DNA of 53,732 bases from Candidatus Methylomirabilota bacterium (GTDB lineage Bacteria; Methylomirabilota; Methylomirabilia; Rokubacteriales; CSP1-6), in NCBI GenBank assembly GCA_036002485.1, contig DASYTI010000218.1, positions 1-53,732 on the forward strand. The letters run 5' to 3'. The notes beneath the pieces are model-generated. The model saw only the letters and a program-made list of their open reading frames with translations, did no database searches and was not told where the DNA came from. Made by a program: the position numbers and the translations under genes. Of the stretch, positions 31,761 to 39,108 are shown piece by piece (within the stretch, counting starts at the first letter, position 1; each line of letters opens with the position of its first letter).

Positions 31761-32741
31761 CTACCAGGCCAGCTCGAGCTGCCGCGATCGCGCCGGCCGC
31801 TCCGCCGCGATCCGGTCGGCCCGACTTCGCCCGGGGAATTGGGCTTCCAGAGCCAAGCGTTCCGCCATCTGCCCGATGCGCGCCCGGTAGGCTGACTCAG
31901 CGGAGGCTCCCCCGGCATAAAGATCTCGGTACCGCGCCAGGAGATGCGGAAACTCCTTTCCGATGAAGTCGAGGAAGAAGGCGTGGGTCTCGCCCCGCAG
32001 GAAGAGAACATTCCAGATCGCCTCGCGGGCCCCCGCCTCTCGGGCGGCAGTGAACAGCGCCCCCAGCTCGGCTTCGCCATCCGTGAGGAAGGGAAGCACG
32101 GGCATGGCAAAGAGCCGGGTCGGCACGTCCGCGGCCGTCAGGATCGCCATGGCTTCGAGTCGGAGGTCGGGGCGGGGTGCCCGAGGCTCGATGCGCCGAA
32201 GCAGCGCCGCGTCCGTGGAGGCGATCGAGACATTGACCACGAGCTCGCCGGTGGCGGCGATCTCGCGGAGGAGCCCGAGGTCTCTCGTGATGGCGGGTGA
32301 CTTGGTCGTGATGCCGACGCGGAGACCGGGCACGCCCCGTATGGCCTCGAGCACGCTTCGGGTGACCCCAAAGCGCCCCTCGGCCGGCTGATAGGGATCG
32401 GTGGCCGTGCCCACCGCCACTTCCTCGCCGCTCTCGCGCGCCTTGCGCAGGCGCGCCACGAGTCGGTCATCGTCCGCGCGCTTGATGTAGATGCGATGCT
32501 CGAACTCGTCGGGATCGACATGCCCCAGATAGCCGTGGGTCGGGCGCGCATAGCAATAGCGGCACCCGAACTCGCAGCCTCGATAGGGGTTGACCGTCCA
32601 GCCGAAAGGCATGCGCGCATCTGTCAAGCGGTTCAGGAGCTCCGCGCTGGCAAGGCTCCGGAACTCCACGCGTCGCCGCTCATCGACGACGGCGCCTATC
32701 CGATTCACAAAACCGGGGGCCGGCACGCCTGGCGTGTTCAT
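31761..32741 (-). CDS. Rv2578c-family radical SAM protein (SPL-like)
   Basis: The 326-residue radical SAM enzyme has the cluster motif C56, C60, C63 in YRGCEFGCRYCYARPTHGYL. FGWTVNPYRGCEFGC and the DPYQPAE motif match the Rv2578c/spore-photoproduct-lyase-like group. Members are suspected of DNA or RNA repair, but no reaction is proven. The ATG at 32741 has GAGGAG 3-8 nt before it and a TATACT box upstream. It faces the polymerase gene across a palindromic repeat. Confidence 0.88.
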   Translation of the reverse strand: MNTPGVPAPGFVNRIGAVVDERRRVEFRSLASAELLNRLTDARMPFGWTVNPYRGCEFGCRYCYARPTHGYLGHVDPDEFEHRIYIKRADDDRLVARLRKARESGEEVAVGTATDPYQPAEGRFGVTRSVLEAIRGVPGLRVGITTKSPAITRDLGLLREIAATGELVVNVSIASTDAALLRRIEPRAPRPDLRLEAMAILTAADVPTRLFAMPVLPFLTDGEAELGALFTAAREAGAREAIWNVLFLRGETHAFFLDFIGKEFPHLLARYRDLYAGGASAESAYRARIGQMAERLALEAQFPGRSRADRIAAERPARSRQLELAW

Positions 32742-32774
32742 AGGCTCCTCACATGTTGAGTATACTACCGCCGG

Positions 32775-32804
32775 AAAAAGCCCCGAGGTCTTCTCCCCGG
32801 GGCT
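32775..32804 (-). terminator. Terminator of the RRM protein gene
   Basis: On the minus strand AGCCCCG pairs with CGGGGCT around an 11-12-nt loop, followed by TTTTT. It lies about 30 nt after the RRM stop codon and before the radical SAM promoter. Confidence 0.75.
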
Positions 32805-32832
32805 CTCCTCTATTATATATGTACGCGCTTAT

Positions 32833-33177
32833 CTAGCGCCGCCAGCCTCCGCCGCCGCCCCCTCCACCCCCGCGCGGACCACCGGGACCTCCGCCGCGGG
32901 GACCGCCCCCGCCCCCCGCACCCCGTTGAGGCTGGGGCCGGGCTTCGTCCACGACGAGGTTGCGATCGCGGAAGAGGCGGCCATTGAGCATCTCGATGGC
33001 CTTGGCCGATTCTTCCTTGGTGGCCATCTCCACGAAGCCGAAGCCTCGCGGCCGCCCCGTGAACTGGTCGGTGACGATACGCACCGACTCCACCGTGCCG
33101 GCTTGCTGGAAGAGCTCGCGGAGATCCTCTTCCGTTGCCTGGAAGGAGAGGTTGCCGACGAACAGCTTTGCAGGCAT
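32833..33177 (-). CDS. RRM-domain RNA-binding protein, glycine-rich tail
   Basis: The 114-residue protein has one RNA recognition motif (residues 1-80: RNP2 LFVGNLSF, RNP1 RGFGFVEM) and a Gly/Arg/Pro tail (about 85-114). Similar small proteins in cyanobacteria and proteobacteria bind RNA and are often cold-induced. The ATG at 33177 follows AGGAGG; upstream in-frame codons are non-conserved leader. A strong promoter at 33308-33336 gives a leader of about 120 nt, which includes a GGGGA-GCAA-TCCCC hairpin and may carry regulation. Confidence 0.92.
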   Translation of the reverse strand: MPAKLFVGNLSFQATEEDLRELFQQAGTVESVRIVTDQFTGRPRGFGFVEMATKEESAKAIEMLNGRLFRDRNLVVDEARPQPQRGAGGGGGPRGGGPGGPRGGGGGGGGGWRR

Positions 33178-33307
33178 CACTGGCCTCCTGCCGCGATCAG
33201 GACCGAAGGTACACTCTCCCCGGCTCACCGGCGGCGCATGGGGATTGCTCCCCGTAAAACGCGTCCGCGCCACGAACCCACGCTGCCGGCCCGTTTTGCG
33301 TGCGCAT

Positions 33308-33336
33308 ACCCTACTGATGCGCCCACCGGGTGTCAA
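33308..33336 (-). promoter_or_regulatory. Promoter of the RRM protein gene
   Basis: On the minus strand TTGACA (33336-33331), exactly 17 nt, TAGGGT (33313-33308). The -35 is perfect. The transcript would begin near 33301. Confidence 0.65.
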
Positions 33337-33450
33337 GGACAAGTTCGCATAGTCGAACGAGGGATGTTCTTTGTTTCACGAAGCCTTATGAGCTTGGCTG
33401 GCCAAAAAAACCGTGATTGGCGCCCCGCCCCTGGGGAAGAAATGACTCGC

Positions 33451-34245
33451 CTACAGGTAGACTCCCCGGCTGATGCCACTGTCTATGGTGATCGCCACCC
33501 CGCTCAGGAAGGAAGCCCGCGCCGAGGCCAGGAAACAGATCAGGTCGGCGCACTCCTCGGGCGTGGCGATGCGTCCCAGCGGATAATTCTTGTTCAATTC
33601 GGCCAGGAAGGTGTCGAGATCCTTGCCGGCGGCTTGGGCCTGCTGGCGCTGGAGGTTGTCCCAGCGCTCCGTCTTCACCGGTCCCGGCGAGACGGCCGTG
33701 ACGAGGATATTGGAGCGTGCGCCGAGATCGGCCAGGGCCTTGGTGAAGTTGATGAGCGCGGCATTCGCGGTGCCGCCCATCATGTAGGTGGTGGCGGGAT
33801 TGCGGGCGGCTGCCCCCACCACGTTGACGATGCGTCCCCCGCCCTGCTTCTGCATGACCGGGAAAACGGTTCGCGCCATGCGGATGTAGCCGAGGAGCTT
33901 GAGGCTCCACCCGCGCATCCACTCGTCGTCCGGGGTCGTCAGGAAGTCCCCGCCCTTGATGGCGCCCGCGTTGTTGACCAGGATATCGAGCCGGCCGAGG
34001 CGCGTGAGGGCCTCGGAGGCCGTCCGCTCCACGCCCGCGAGCTCGGAGAGATCGACGGCGAGCGTTTCCACCGTCTGTCCGGTCTCTCGCTTGATGGTGC
34101 CCGCGGCATCCCCGAGCGCCTCCGCGCTCCTGGAGCAGATCATGACGCGCGCACCTTCCCCCGCCATGGCCCGCGCCGTGGCGAGCCCTATCCCCTTGCT
34201 GCCTCCCGTGATGAGCGCTGTCTTGCCCTTCAGCTCGAGATCCAT
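33451..34245 (-). CDS. Atypical SDR family oxidoreductase
   Basis: The 264-residue Rossmann protein has TGGSKGIGLATARAM and NNAGAIKGG. The catalytic segment reads VGAAARNPATTYMMGGTANA: the Ser, Tyr and Lys of classical SDRs fall on Gly, Gly and Asn. It shares the MDL-LKGKTAL start with the SDR at 25022, which also lacks YxxxK, so both may belong to one divergent group. ATG 34245 has GGAGAGGG upstream. Substrate is unknown. Confidence 0.83.
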   Translation of the reverse strand: MDLELKGKTALITGGSKGIGLATARAMAGEGARVMICSRSAEALGDAAGTIKRETGQTVETLAVDLSELAGVERTASEALTRLGRLDILVNNAGAIKGGDFLTTPDDEWMRGWSLKLLGYIRMARTVFPVMQKQGGGRIVNVVGAAARNPATTYMMGGTANAALINFTKALADLGARSNILVTAVSPGPVKTERWDNLQRQQAQAAGKDLDTFLAELNKNYPLGRIATPEECADLICFLASARASFLSGVAITIDSGISRGVYL

Positions 34246-34268
34246 GGCTCGTGTCCCTCTCCTGGTGG

Positions 34269-34817
34269 TCAGTCGTACTTCGTGGCATAGCGCGTGAGCA
34301 TCTCGTCCCAGCTGGCCGCGGGCAGACTCTCCGCCCATTGCCGCCCCTCCGGGTCCCTGCCGAAATACTCGGTCATGTAGATCTGTGCCTCGCGTCGGCT
34401 CTGGAAGAGTCGCCACACGTGGGCGGCGGTGCCGCCGGGCCGTCTGAGATAGAAGACGGGATCGGCCGGCCCCTGCGGCTCGTACTGCGTCCGCTCGCCG
34501 AGCTGGTTCATGGTGATCCAGGCCACGCCGATGCCGTGCGCGGAGAGGACGCGCGTCTGCAGCGACTCGACGTCGGGCAATGACTCGACATCCGTCAGAC
34601 GCGGGCCGTAGTAGATCGGCACGGCCGAGTCTTCCACCGCGAGCTTGGCGGCCAGGGGCGGCCCGGTTTCGTCAAGGAGCGCCTTGGCGCGCGCCCCCAT
34701 CCAGAACTCTCCCCTGACGAAGAGATCCGGCCAGGCCTCGACCAGTTGCCCGGCCGCCATCTTGGGGCGACGGCGCGCGATCTCACCCTGGTCGGCGACC
34801 AGATAGAGCTTACTCAT
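34269..34817 (-). CDS. Conserved hypothetical protein, 182 residues
   Basis: No family is recognised. The sequence is soluble, has no signal peptide and no cysteines, and contains VWRLFQSRREAQIYMTEYFG and AASWDEMLTRYATKYD. Its ATG (34817) overlaps the DUF309 stop by 8 nt (GATGAGTAAG), so the pair is translationally coupled. Codon use is like its neighbours. It ends 23 nt before the SDR gene. Confidence 0.7.
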   Translation of the reverse strand: MSKLYLVADQGEIARRRPKMAAGQLVEAWPDLFVRGEFWMGARAKALLDETGPPLAAKLAVEDSAVPIYYGPRLTDVESLPDVESLQTRVLSAHGIGVAWITMNQLGERTQYEPQGPADPVFYLRRPGGTAAHVWRLFQSRREAQIYMTEYFGRDPEGRQWAESLPAASWDEMLTRYATKYD

Positions 34818-35469
34818 CGGAGACACGGACCGGGAAGCGGGGCACCTCGTTCCAGTCGAAGCCCGTGGGCGCCTCGTCTCCCAGCTCGTCGATGCGCGCC
34901 AGGCAGCGCTGCAGCGCTCGGCCGAAGGGGTCGAGGGGCACGCCTTCGAGCTGCCGCTCGAGGACCTTGCCGCAGCCGTCGTGGAGAAGCGACAGGGCCC
35001 CGCTGACATTGCGATTGGCCAGATGCTGGAAGCCGACCGCGACCTGGATGAGCCCCTGCAGGGCCACGCGCGCACTTCCGTCGGCGCGCATCCAGTAGGG
35101 CTCGAGGAGCTCGTGTACCTCGAAGTAGAGATGCGCGTGGAAGAGCAGCGCGGCCGAGACGAGGGCCGTGGCGAGGGGCGGGTCGGCGGGGTCGAAGGGC
35201 CGACGGCGCAGCATCCGCCGGGCCCGCTCCGCTCGCTCGGCGAATTCCACCTCGTAAGCCTTCCAAGCGCCCTTGAGCCGCCAGACGCCCTCGCGGTGCT
35301 CGAAGAGATCAGCGGGGAAGGCCTGGGGAACTTGTTGGGCCGCCGCGGGGGCGCCGGACTCGACGCAGACGGCCGCGACCACCTCGAGAGCCTGGCGCGC
35401 CTGCGGATCGTGGAGCGCGTCCAGGATCAGCTCCGCCAGGCGGTTGCGCAGCGGGAGGGGAAGCGCCAT
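34810..35469 (-). CDS. DUF309 domain protein
   Basis: The 219-residue helical protein has the DUF309 signature ALLFHAHLYFEVHELLEPYW followed by LQGLIQVAVGFQHLANRN. The two conserved histidines and the glutamate of HELLE may bind a metal. The family's function is unknown. It is coupled to the 182-residue gene downstream and lies 18 nt after the RDD-protein gene, so the three probably form one transcript. Confidence 0.85.
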   Translation of the reverse strand: MALPLPLRNRLAELILDALHDPQARQALEVVAAVCVESGAPAAAQQVPQAFPADLFEHREGVWRLKGAWKAYEVEFAERAERARRMLRRRPFDPADPPLATALVSAALLFHAHLYFEVHELLEPYWMRADGSARVALQGLIQVAVGFQHLANRNVSGALSLLHDGCGKVLERQLEGVPLDPFGRALQRCLARIDELGDEAPTGFDWNEVPRFPVRVSDE

Positions 35470-35487
35470 GGCGCCCGCCCGCGGATC

Positions 35488-36084
35488 CTACAAGCGCTCC
35501 ACGCGCGTGCCCGCGAGTAGATCGTGGAGCGCCCGCTTGTCGCTGCGCAGACCGACCATGATGAAGCCGATGAGGAGAATGAATGCCGAGAGGAAGGTGG
35601 CGAAGTAGCGCCCGATGGCCTGGCCGAGGCTGAGAGGACCGCCGTCCATGCGGACGACGCGGATCTGCATCAGCATCTTGCCGAAGGTCTGGCCCCAGCG
35701 GAAGTGGAACACGATGAAGTAGAGGGCGCCAATGATCCAGTTGAAGAGATACGTGGCCGCTCCCACCGCTCTCGAGCTCCCGGCGCCACCCCCCACCGCC
35801 CAGCCCACGCCCCAGAGGACAATCTGGATCAGGAGCAGAAAGAACCAATCGATGAAGTAGGCCACCACGCGTATCCAGAAGCCCGCGGGCCGGACCTGAG
35901 CTTGCACACGCGGGACATAGGGGGTGGCGGCAGGCGGCGCGGTATACGACGGCGAAGCCGGAGTGGTTGGCCTTGAGAAGACCGAGCCGGGGGCCGCGGC
36001 GGGGGCCTCGAGGGTGGCGCCACAACGCGCACAGTACTGTGCTGCATCACCCTGCCACCCGCACCTCGGGCATGTCACCGGCAT
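35488..36084 (-). CDS. RDD-family membrane protein with N-terminal zinc ribbon
   Basis: The 198-residue protein starts with a zinc ribbon (CPRCGWQGDAAQYCARCG, two CxxC pairs), then a Pro/Ala linker, then an RDD domain with three to four helices (FWIRVVAYFIDWFFLLLIQI cut at its start, GQTFGKMLMQIRVVR, LRSDKRALHDLLAGTRV). Function is unknown; RDD proteins may be transporters. The ATG at 36084 is preferred; TAGGAT ends 8 nt before it and no Shine-Dalgarno is visible, so the message may be leaderless. Divergent from moeA. Confidence 0.87.
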   Translation of the reverse strand: MPVTCPRCGWQGDAAQYCARCGATLEAPAAAPGSVFSRPTTPASPSYTAPPAATPYVPRVQAQVRPAGFWIRVVAYFIDWFFLLLIQIVLWGVGWAVGGGAGSSRAVGAATYLFNWIIGALYFIVFHFRWGQTFGKMLMQIRVVRMDGGPLSLGQAIGRYFATFLSAFILLIGFIMVGLRSDKRALHDLLAGTRVERL

Positions 36085-36133
36085 CGCGCCGTATCCTAGC
36101 ACAAGTGCGGGCGCGCGCTTGTTTCGCCCACGG

Positions 36134-36139
36134 TATAAT
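36134..36139 (+). promoter_or_regulatory. Consensus -10 box of moeA (leaderless)
   Basis: TATAAT lies only 6 nt before the ATG at 36146, with no room for a ribosome-binding site. Transcription would start at or next to the A of the ATG. Confidence 0.62.
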
Positions 36140-36145
36140 GCGCGC

Positions 36146-37348
36146 ATGATCTCGGTCCGCGACGCGCAGGCCCAGGTCCTGGCCAGGATCACTAGTGTTG
36201 CGTCCCCCGAGATCGTCCCGCTGGCCAGCGCGCTCGGTCGTGTCCTTGCCGAGGACGTTCGCGCCGAGATGGACGTACCCCCCACGGACAATTCAGCCGT
36301 GGACGGCTATGCCGTTGCCTCCTCGGATGTCCCCGCCACGGGCACACGCGCATTCGACGTCGCCGCCGAGCTGGCCGCGGGAGCGGTCTTCTCCGGCACC
36401 CTCGAGCCGGGTCAGGCCCTTCGCATCATGACGGGGGCGCCCATGCCGGCCGGCGCCGACACGGTCTATCCCCAGGAAGTCGTCACGCGCGAGGGTGAGC
36501 GCATCACGGTGGGCTCCATCGCACCCGGAGCGAACCGGCGCCTGCGCGGCGAGGATGTGGGCGCGGGCCAGATCGTGCTCCCCGCGGGCAGCGTCCTGCG
36601 GCCCCAGGAGATCGGCGTGGCCGCCTCCCTTGGTCTCGCGCAGCTCTACGTCAGACAGAAGCCGCGCGTGGCCGTGCTCTCGACCGGGGACGAGGTTGCC
36701 GAGCCTGGATCGCCGCGCAAGTCTGGGCAGATCTACGACTCCAATCGCTTTTCCCTGCGCGGCCTCCTCGAGGCGAGCGGCGCCGAGATCGTGGATGACG
36801 GCATCGTGCCGGACCAGTTCGACGAGCTCCAGTCACGCCTTCTCCGGGCCTCCGAGTACGCGGATATCGTGTTGACCTCGGGTGGCGTCTCCGTGGGCGT
36901 TCACGACCTCGTGAAGGCCGTCCTCCAGCAGGCCGGCGGCATCGACTTCTGGCAAGTGGCCATGCAGCCGGGACGGCCCATGGCCGTGGGGAGTATTGGC
37001 CGCGCGCACTTCTTCGGCCTGCCGGGCAATCCGGTCGCCTCCATGCTGACCTTCCACCTCTTCGTGCGGCCGGCCCTCTGGAAGCTTGCCGGTCGACGCG
37101 ACCTCTTCGTGACACCCTTTCGCGCCCTCGCCACGGAGCGCATGAGCAAGCGGACGGGACGCCGCGAATTCAAGCGCGGCATCCTGACCTTTGCTCACGA
37201 CCGGTGGGAGGTGCGCACCACGGGCCCCCAGGGTTCGGGCATACTGACCTCCATGACGGCCGCGAATTGCTTCGTGGTGATCGAGGAGGCGCGCGGCGAC
37301 GTGGCCGCGGGTGAGCCTGTGTGGGTCGAGCCCTTCACGCCCTGGTAA
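36146..37348 (+). CDS. moeA: Molybdopterin molybdenumtransferase MoeA
   Basis: The 400-residue protein has the MoeA N-terminal domain (ALGRVLAEDVRAEMDVPP, NSAVDGYAV, IMTGAPMPAGADTV), the MoCF domain (VAVLSTGDEV, YDSNRFSL, LTSGGVSVGVHDLV, FFGLPGNPVA) and the C-terminal domain (GSGILTSM, ANCFVVI). It inserts molybdate into molybdopterin-AMP, the last step of Mo-cofactor synthesis. The ATG at 36146 is set by the family start and the -10 box. tldD follows after 13 nt. No other moa/mog genes are in the window. Confidence 0.94.
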   Translation: MISVRDAQAQVLARITSVASPEIVPLASALGRVLAEDVRAEMDVPPTDNSAVDGYAVASSDVPATGTRAFDVAAELAAGAVFSGTLEPGQALRIMTGAPMPAGADTVYPQEVVTREGERITVGSIAPGANRRLRGEDVGAGQIVLPAGSVLRPQEIGVAASLGLAQLYVRQKPRVAVLSTGDEVAEPGSPRKSGQIYDSNRFSLRGLLEASGAEIVDDGIVPDQFDELQSRLLRASEYADIVLTSGGVSVGVHDLVKAVLQQAGGIDFWQVAMQPGRPMAVGSIGRAHFFGLPGNPVASMLTFHLFVRPALWKLAGRRDLFVTPFRALATERMSKRTGRREFKRGILTFAHDRWEVRTTGPQGSGILTSMTAANCFVVIEEARGDVAAGEPVWVEPFTPW

Positions 37349-37361
37349 GCCCCCTCCCCTC

Positions 37362-38933
37362 ATGCCTTCCGCCATCCGCACCGACCTGATCGACGGCCTG
37401 AAGCCGCTCGTGAGCGATCTCGCCATGGGCTATGCGCGCCGGCTGCCGCATCTCGCGTATGCCGATATCCGGCTCGAGATCGGCGAGGGAAAGTACGCCT
37501 CGTCCGAGAACGGCGCCTCCAAGAGCTCCGGGGAAGACACGGCGCTGGCCTTTGGCATCCGGGTGCTCGCGGGCGACCGCTCGATCGCCCCCGGGTATTT
37601 CGGCCGCGGGCTGGGCGAGGCCGACCTCTCCCGCATAGAGGCCGTGCTCAAGGAAGGGCTCGAGGCCGCCTATCGACGCGCCGTGGCCAATGCCGACGGG
37701 AAGGCGGAGGCGCGCGGCAAGTTCGGCCCGTTGGGCGAGTCGCTTGCCGATACGCGATTGCATCCGATCCGCATCTGCCAGGACACCGTGCCCGCGGTCT
37801 ACGAGATGGACCCGCGCGCGGTAGACCTGGGCGCCATGGTCCGGTTCACCGAGGAGATCTCGCGGCGGATCAAGGCGACCGAGCCCGTGGTCGGCTTCAA
37901 CTACATCTCGACCATGACCCAGCTTTCGCGCGAGCTTTTCGCCTCGTCCGAGGGCGCCCTCATCGACCAGGCCTTCGCCCTCACGCAGGGCATGTGCTAT
38001 GTCGTGGCCAGCGGCACCGGCAACAGCCAGGAGCTCTACGACGTCGTCGGCCATCAGCGGGGCTGGGAGATCCTGGAGCGCGGCGTGGACGATCCGCTCA
38101 TGCCCTTTCCTCCCTTCCCCGCCTTCGCCCTCGCCATGGCCCGCGAGGCCGCCGAGCTCGCCGCCGCGCCATCGCTGCCGAGCCTCGAGGGCGAGGTGAC
38201 CGTGGTCACCGACCCCCACTACAACACGCTCGTCTCCCACGAGATCATCGGCCATCCCATGGAGCTCGACCGCGGGCTCAAGATGGAGACGGCCTATGCG
38301 GGACGCTCCTGGCTGCTCAAGGACCTCGATGACACCCAGGTCGGTCGCCAGATCGCTTCCCCGCTCGTCTCGGCCTTCTCGGATCCCTCGCTCCCCGGCT
38401 ACGGGCACTACACGTACGACCACGAGGGCACGCCCGCTCGGCGCGTGGCGCATATCGACCGGGGCATCTTCAAGGGCTTCATGAACAGCCGCCAGACCGC
38501 CGCGATATTCGGCGGGGAGCCCAATGGCCACTGGAAGGCGACCGAGGCGCCCCTCGTTCCGCTCATCCGCATGTCCAATACGGTGTTCGACGGGGGCGAC
38601 CGGGACCCCGCGGAGATCATCAAGGAAGTCGATCACGGCTACTACCTCGTCGGCCACAAGACACCGTCCATCGCGGAGAGCCGGGAGAACTTCCGGATCT
38701 CCGCCCGCAAGGTGTACGAGATTCGCCACGGGCAGCTGGGGCGCCTGTATCGAGATGGCGGCATCATGGCCGACAGTCGAGACTACCTCATGAAGGTGGA
38801 CGCCGTCGGCCGTGACTTCCGACTCTATCCCATTCCGAATTGCGGCAAGGGACAGCCCATGCAGACCAAGAAGCTCGGCAATGGCGGCCCCACCATGCGC
38901 AGCCGCGCCATCCTCACGGGAGGCCAGGGCTGA
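37362..38933 (+). CDS. tldD: TldD-type metallopeptidase subunit
   Basis: The 523-residue protein is the catalytic half of the TldD/TldE (PmbA) protease. It has the zinc motif HEIIGH (H293, E294, H298), followed by PMELDRGLKMET and the GYGHYTYDHEG region. The complex degrades unfolded peptides and matures modified peptides. The ATG at 37362 is the first plausible start after moeA. Its partner is encoded at 39571, separated by a repeat and a rhodanese gene, so the two subunits are probably co-expressed. Confidence 0.9.
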   Translation: MPSAIRTDLIDGLKPLVSDLAMGYARRLPHLAYADIRLEIGEGKYASSENGASKSSGEDTALAFGIRVLAGDRSIAPGYFGRGLGEADLSRIEAVLKEGLEAAYRRAVANADGKAEARGKFGPLGESLADTRLHPIRICQDTVPAVYEMDPRAVDLGAMVRFTEEISRRIKATEPVVGFNYISTMTQLSRELFASSEGALIDQAFALTQGMCYVVASGTGNSQELYDVVGHQRGWEILERGVDDPLMPFPPFPAFALAMAREAAELAAAPSLPSLEGEVTVVTDPHYNTLVSHEIIGHPMELDRGLKMETAYAGRSWLLKDLDDTQVGRQIASPLVSAFSDPSLPGYGHYTYDHEGTPARRVAHIDRGIFKGFMNSRQTAAIFGGEPNGHWKATEAPLVPLIRMSNTVFDGGDRDPAEIIKEVDHGYYLVGHKTPSIAESRENFRISARKVYEIRHGQLGRLYRDGGIMADSRDYLMKVDAVGRDFRLYPIPNCGKGQPMQTKKLGNGGPTMRSRAILTGGQG

Positions 38934-38954
38934 TGCCGTCGTGCTCGGGCTCGA

Positions 38955-39108
38955 CCCCCTCACCCTGCCCTCTCCCCCACTGGGGGAGAGGGATTCAAGC
39001 ACGTTGATGCGCCCCTCTCTTTCATCCTTCTCCCCCATCGGGGGAGAGGGCCGCCGTTCGAGATGAGCGGCGAAGCCGCGAGGCGAGGGCTGAGTAGATG
39101 AGGGGGCG
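38955..39108. repeat. Palindromic repeat family A (A8), overlapping the rhodanese start
   Basis: CCCCCTCACCCTGCCCTCTC hairpin, spacer, TTCTCCCCCATCGGGGGAGA hairpin, then the right arm with GGCGAGGGCTGAGTAGATGA and GGGGGCGG. The ATG of the rhodanese gene (39098) is the ATG inside the arm's GTAGATGAGGGGG end, so the first codons of that gene are repeat sequence. Confidence 0.82.
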
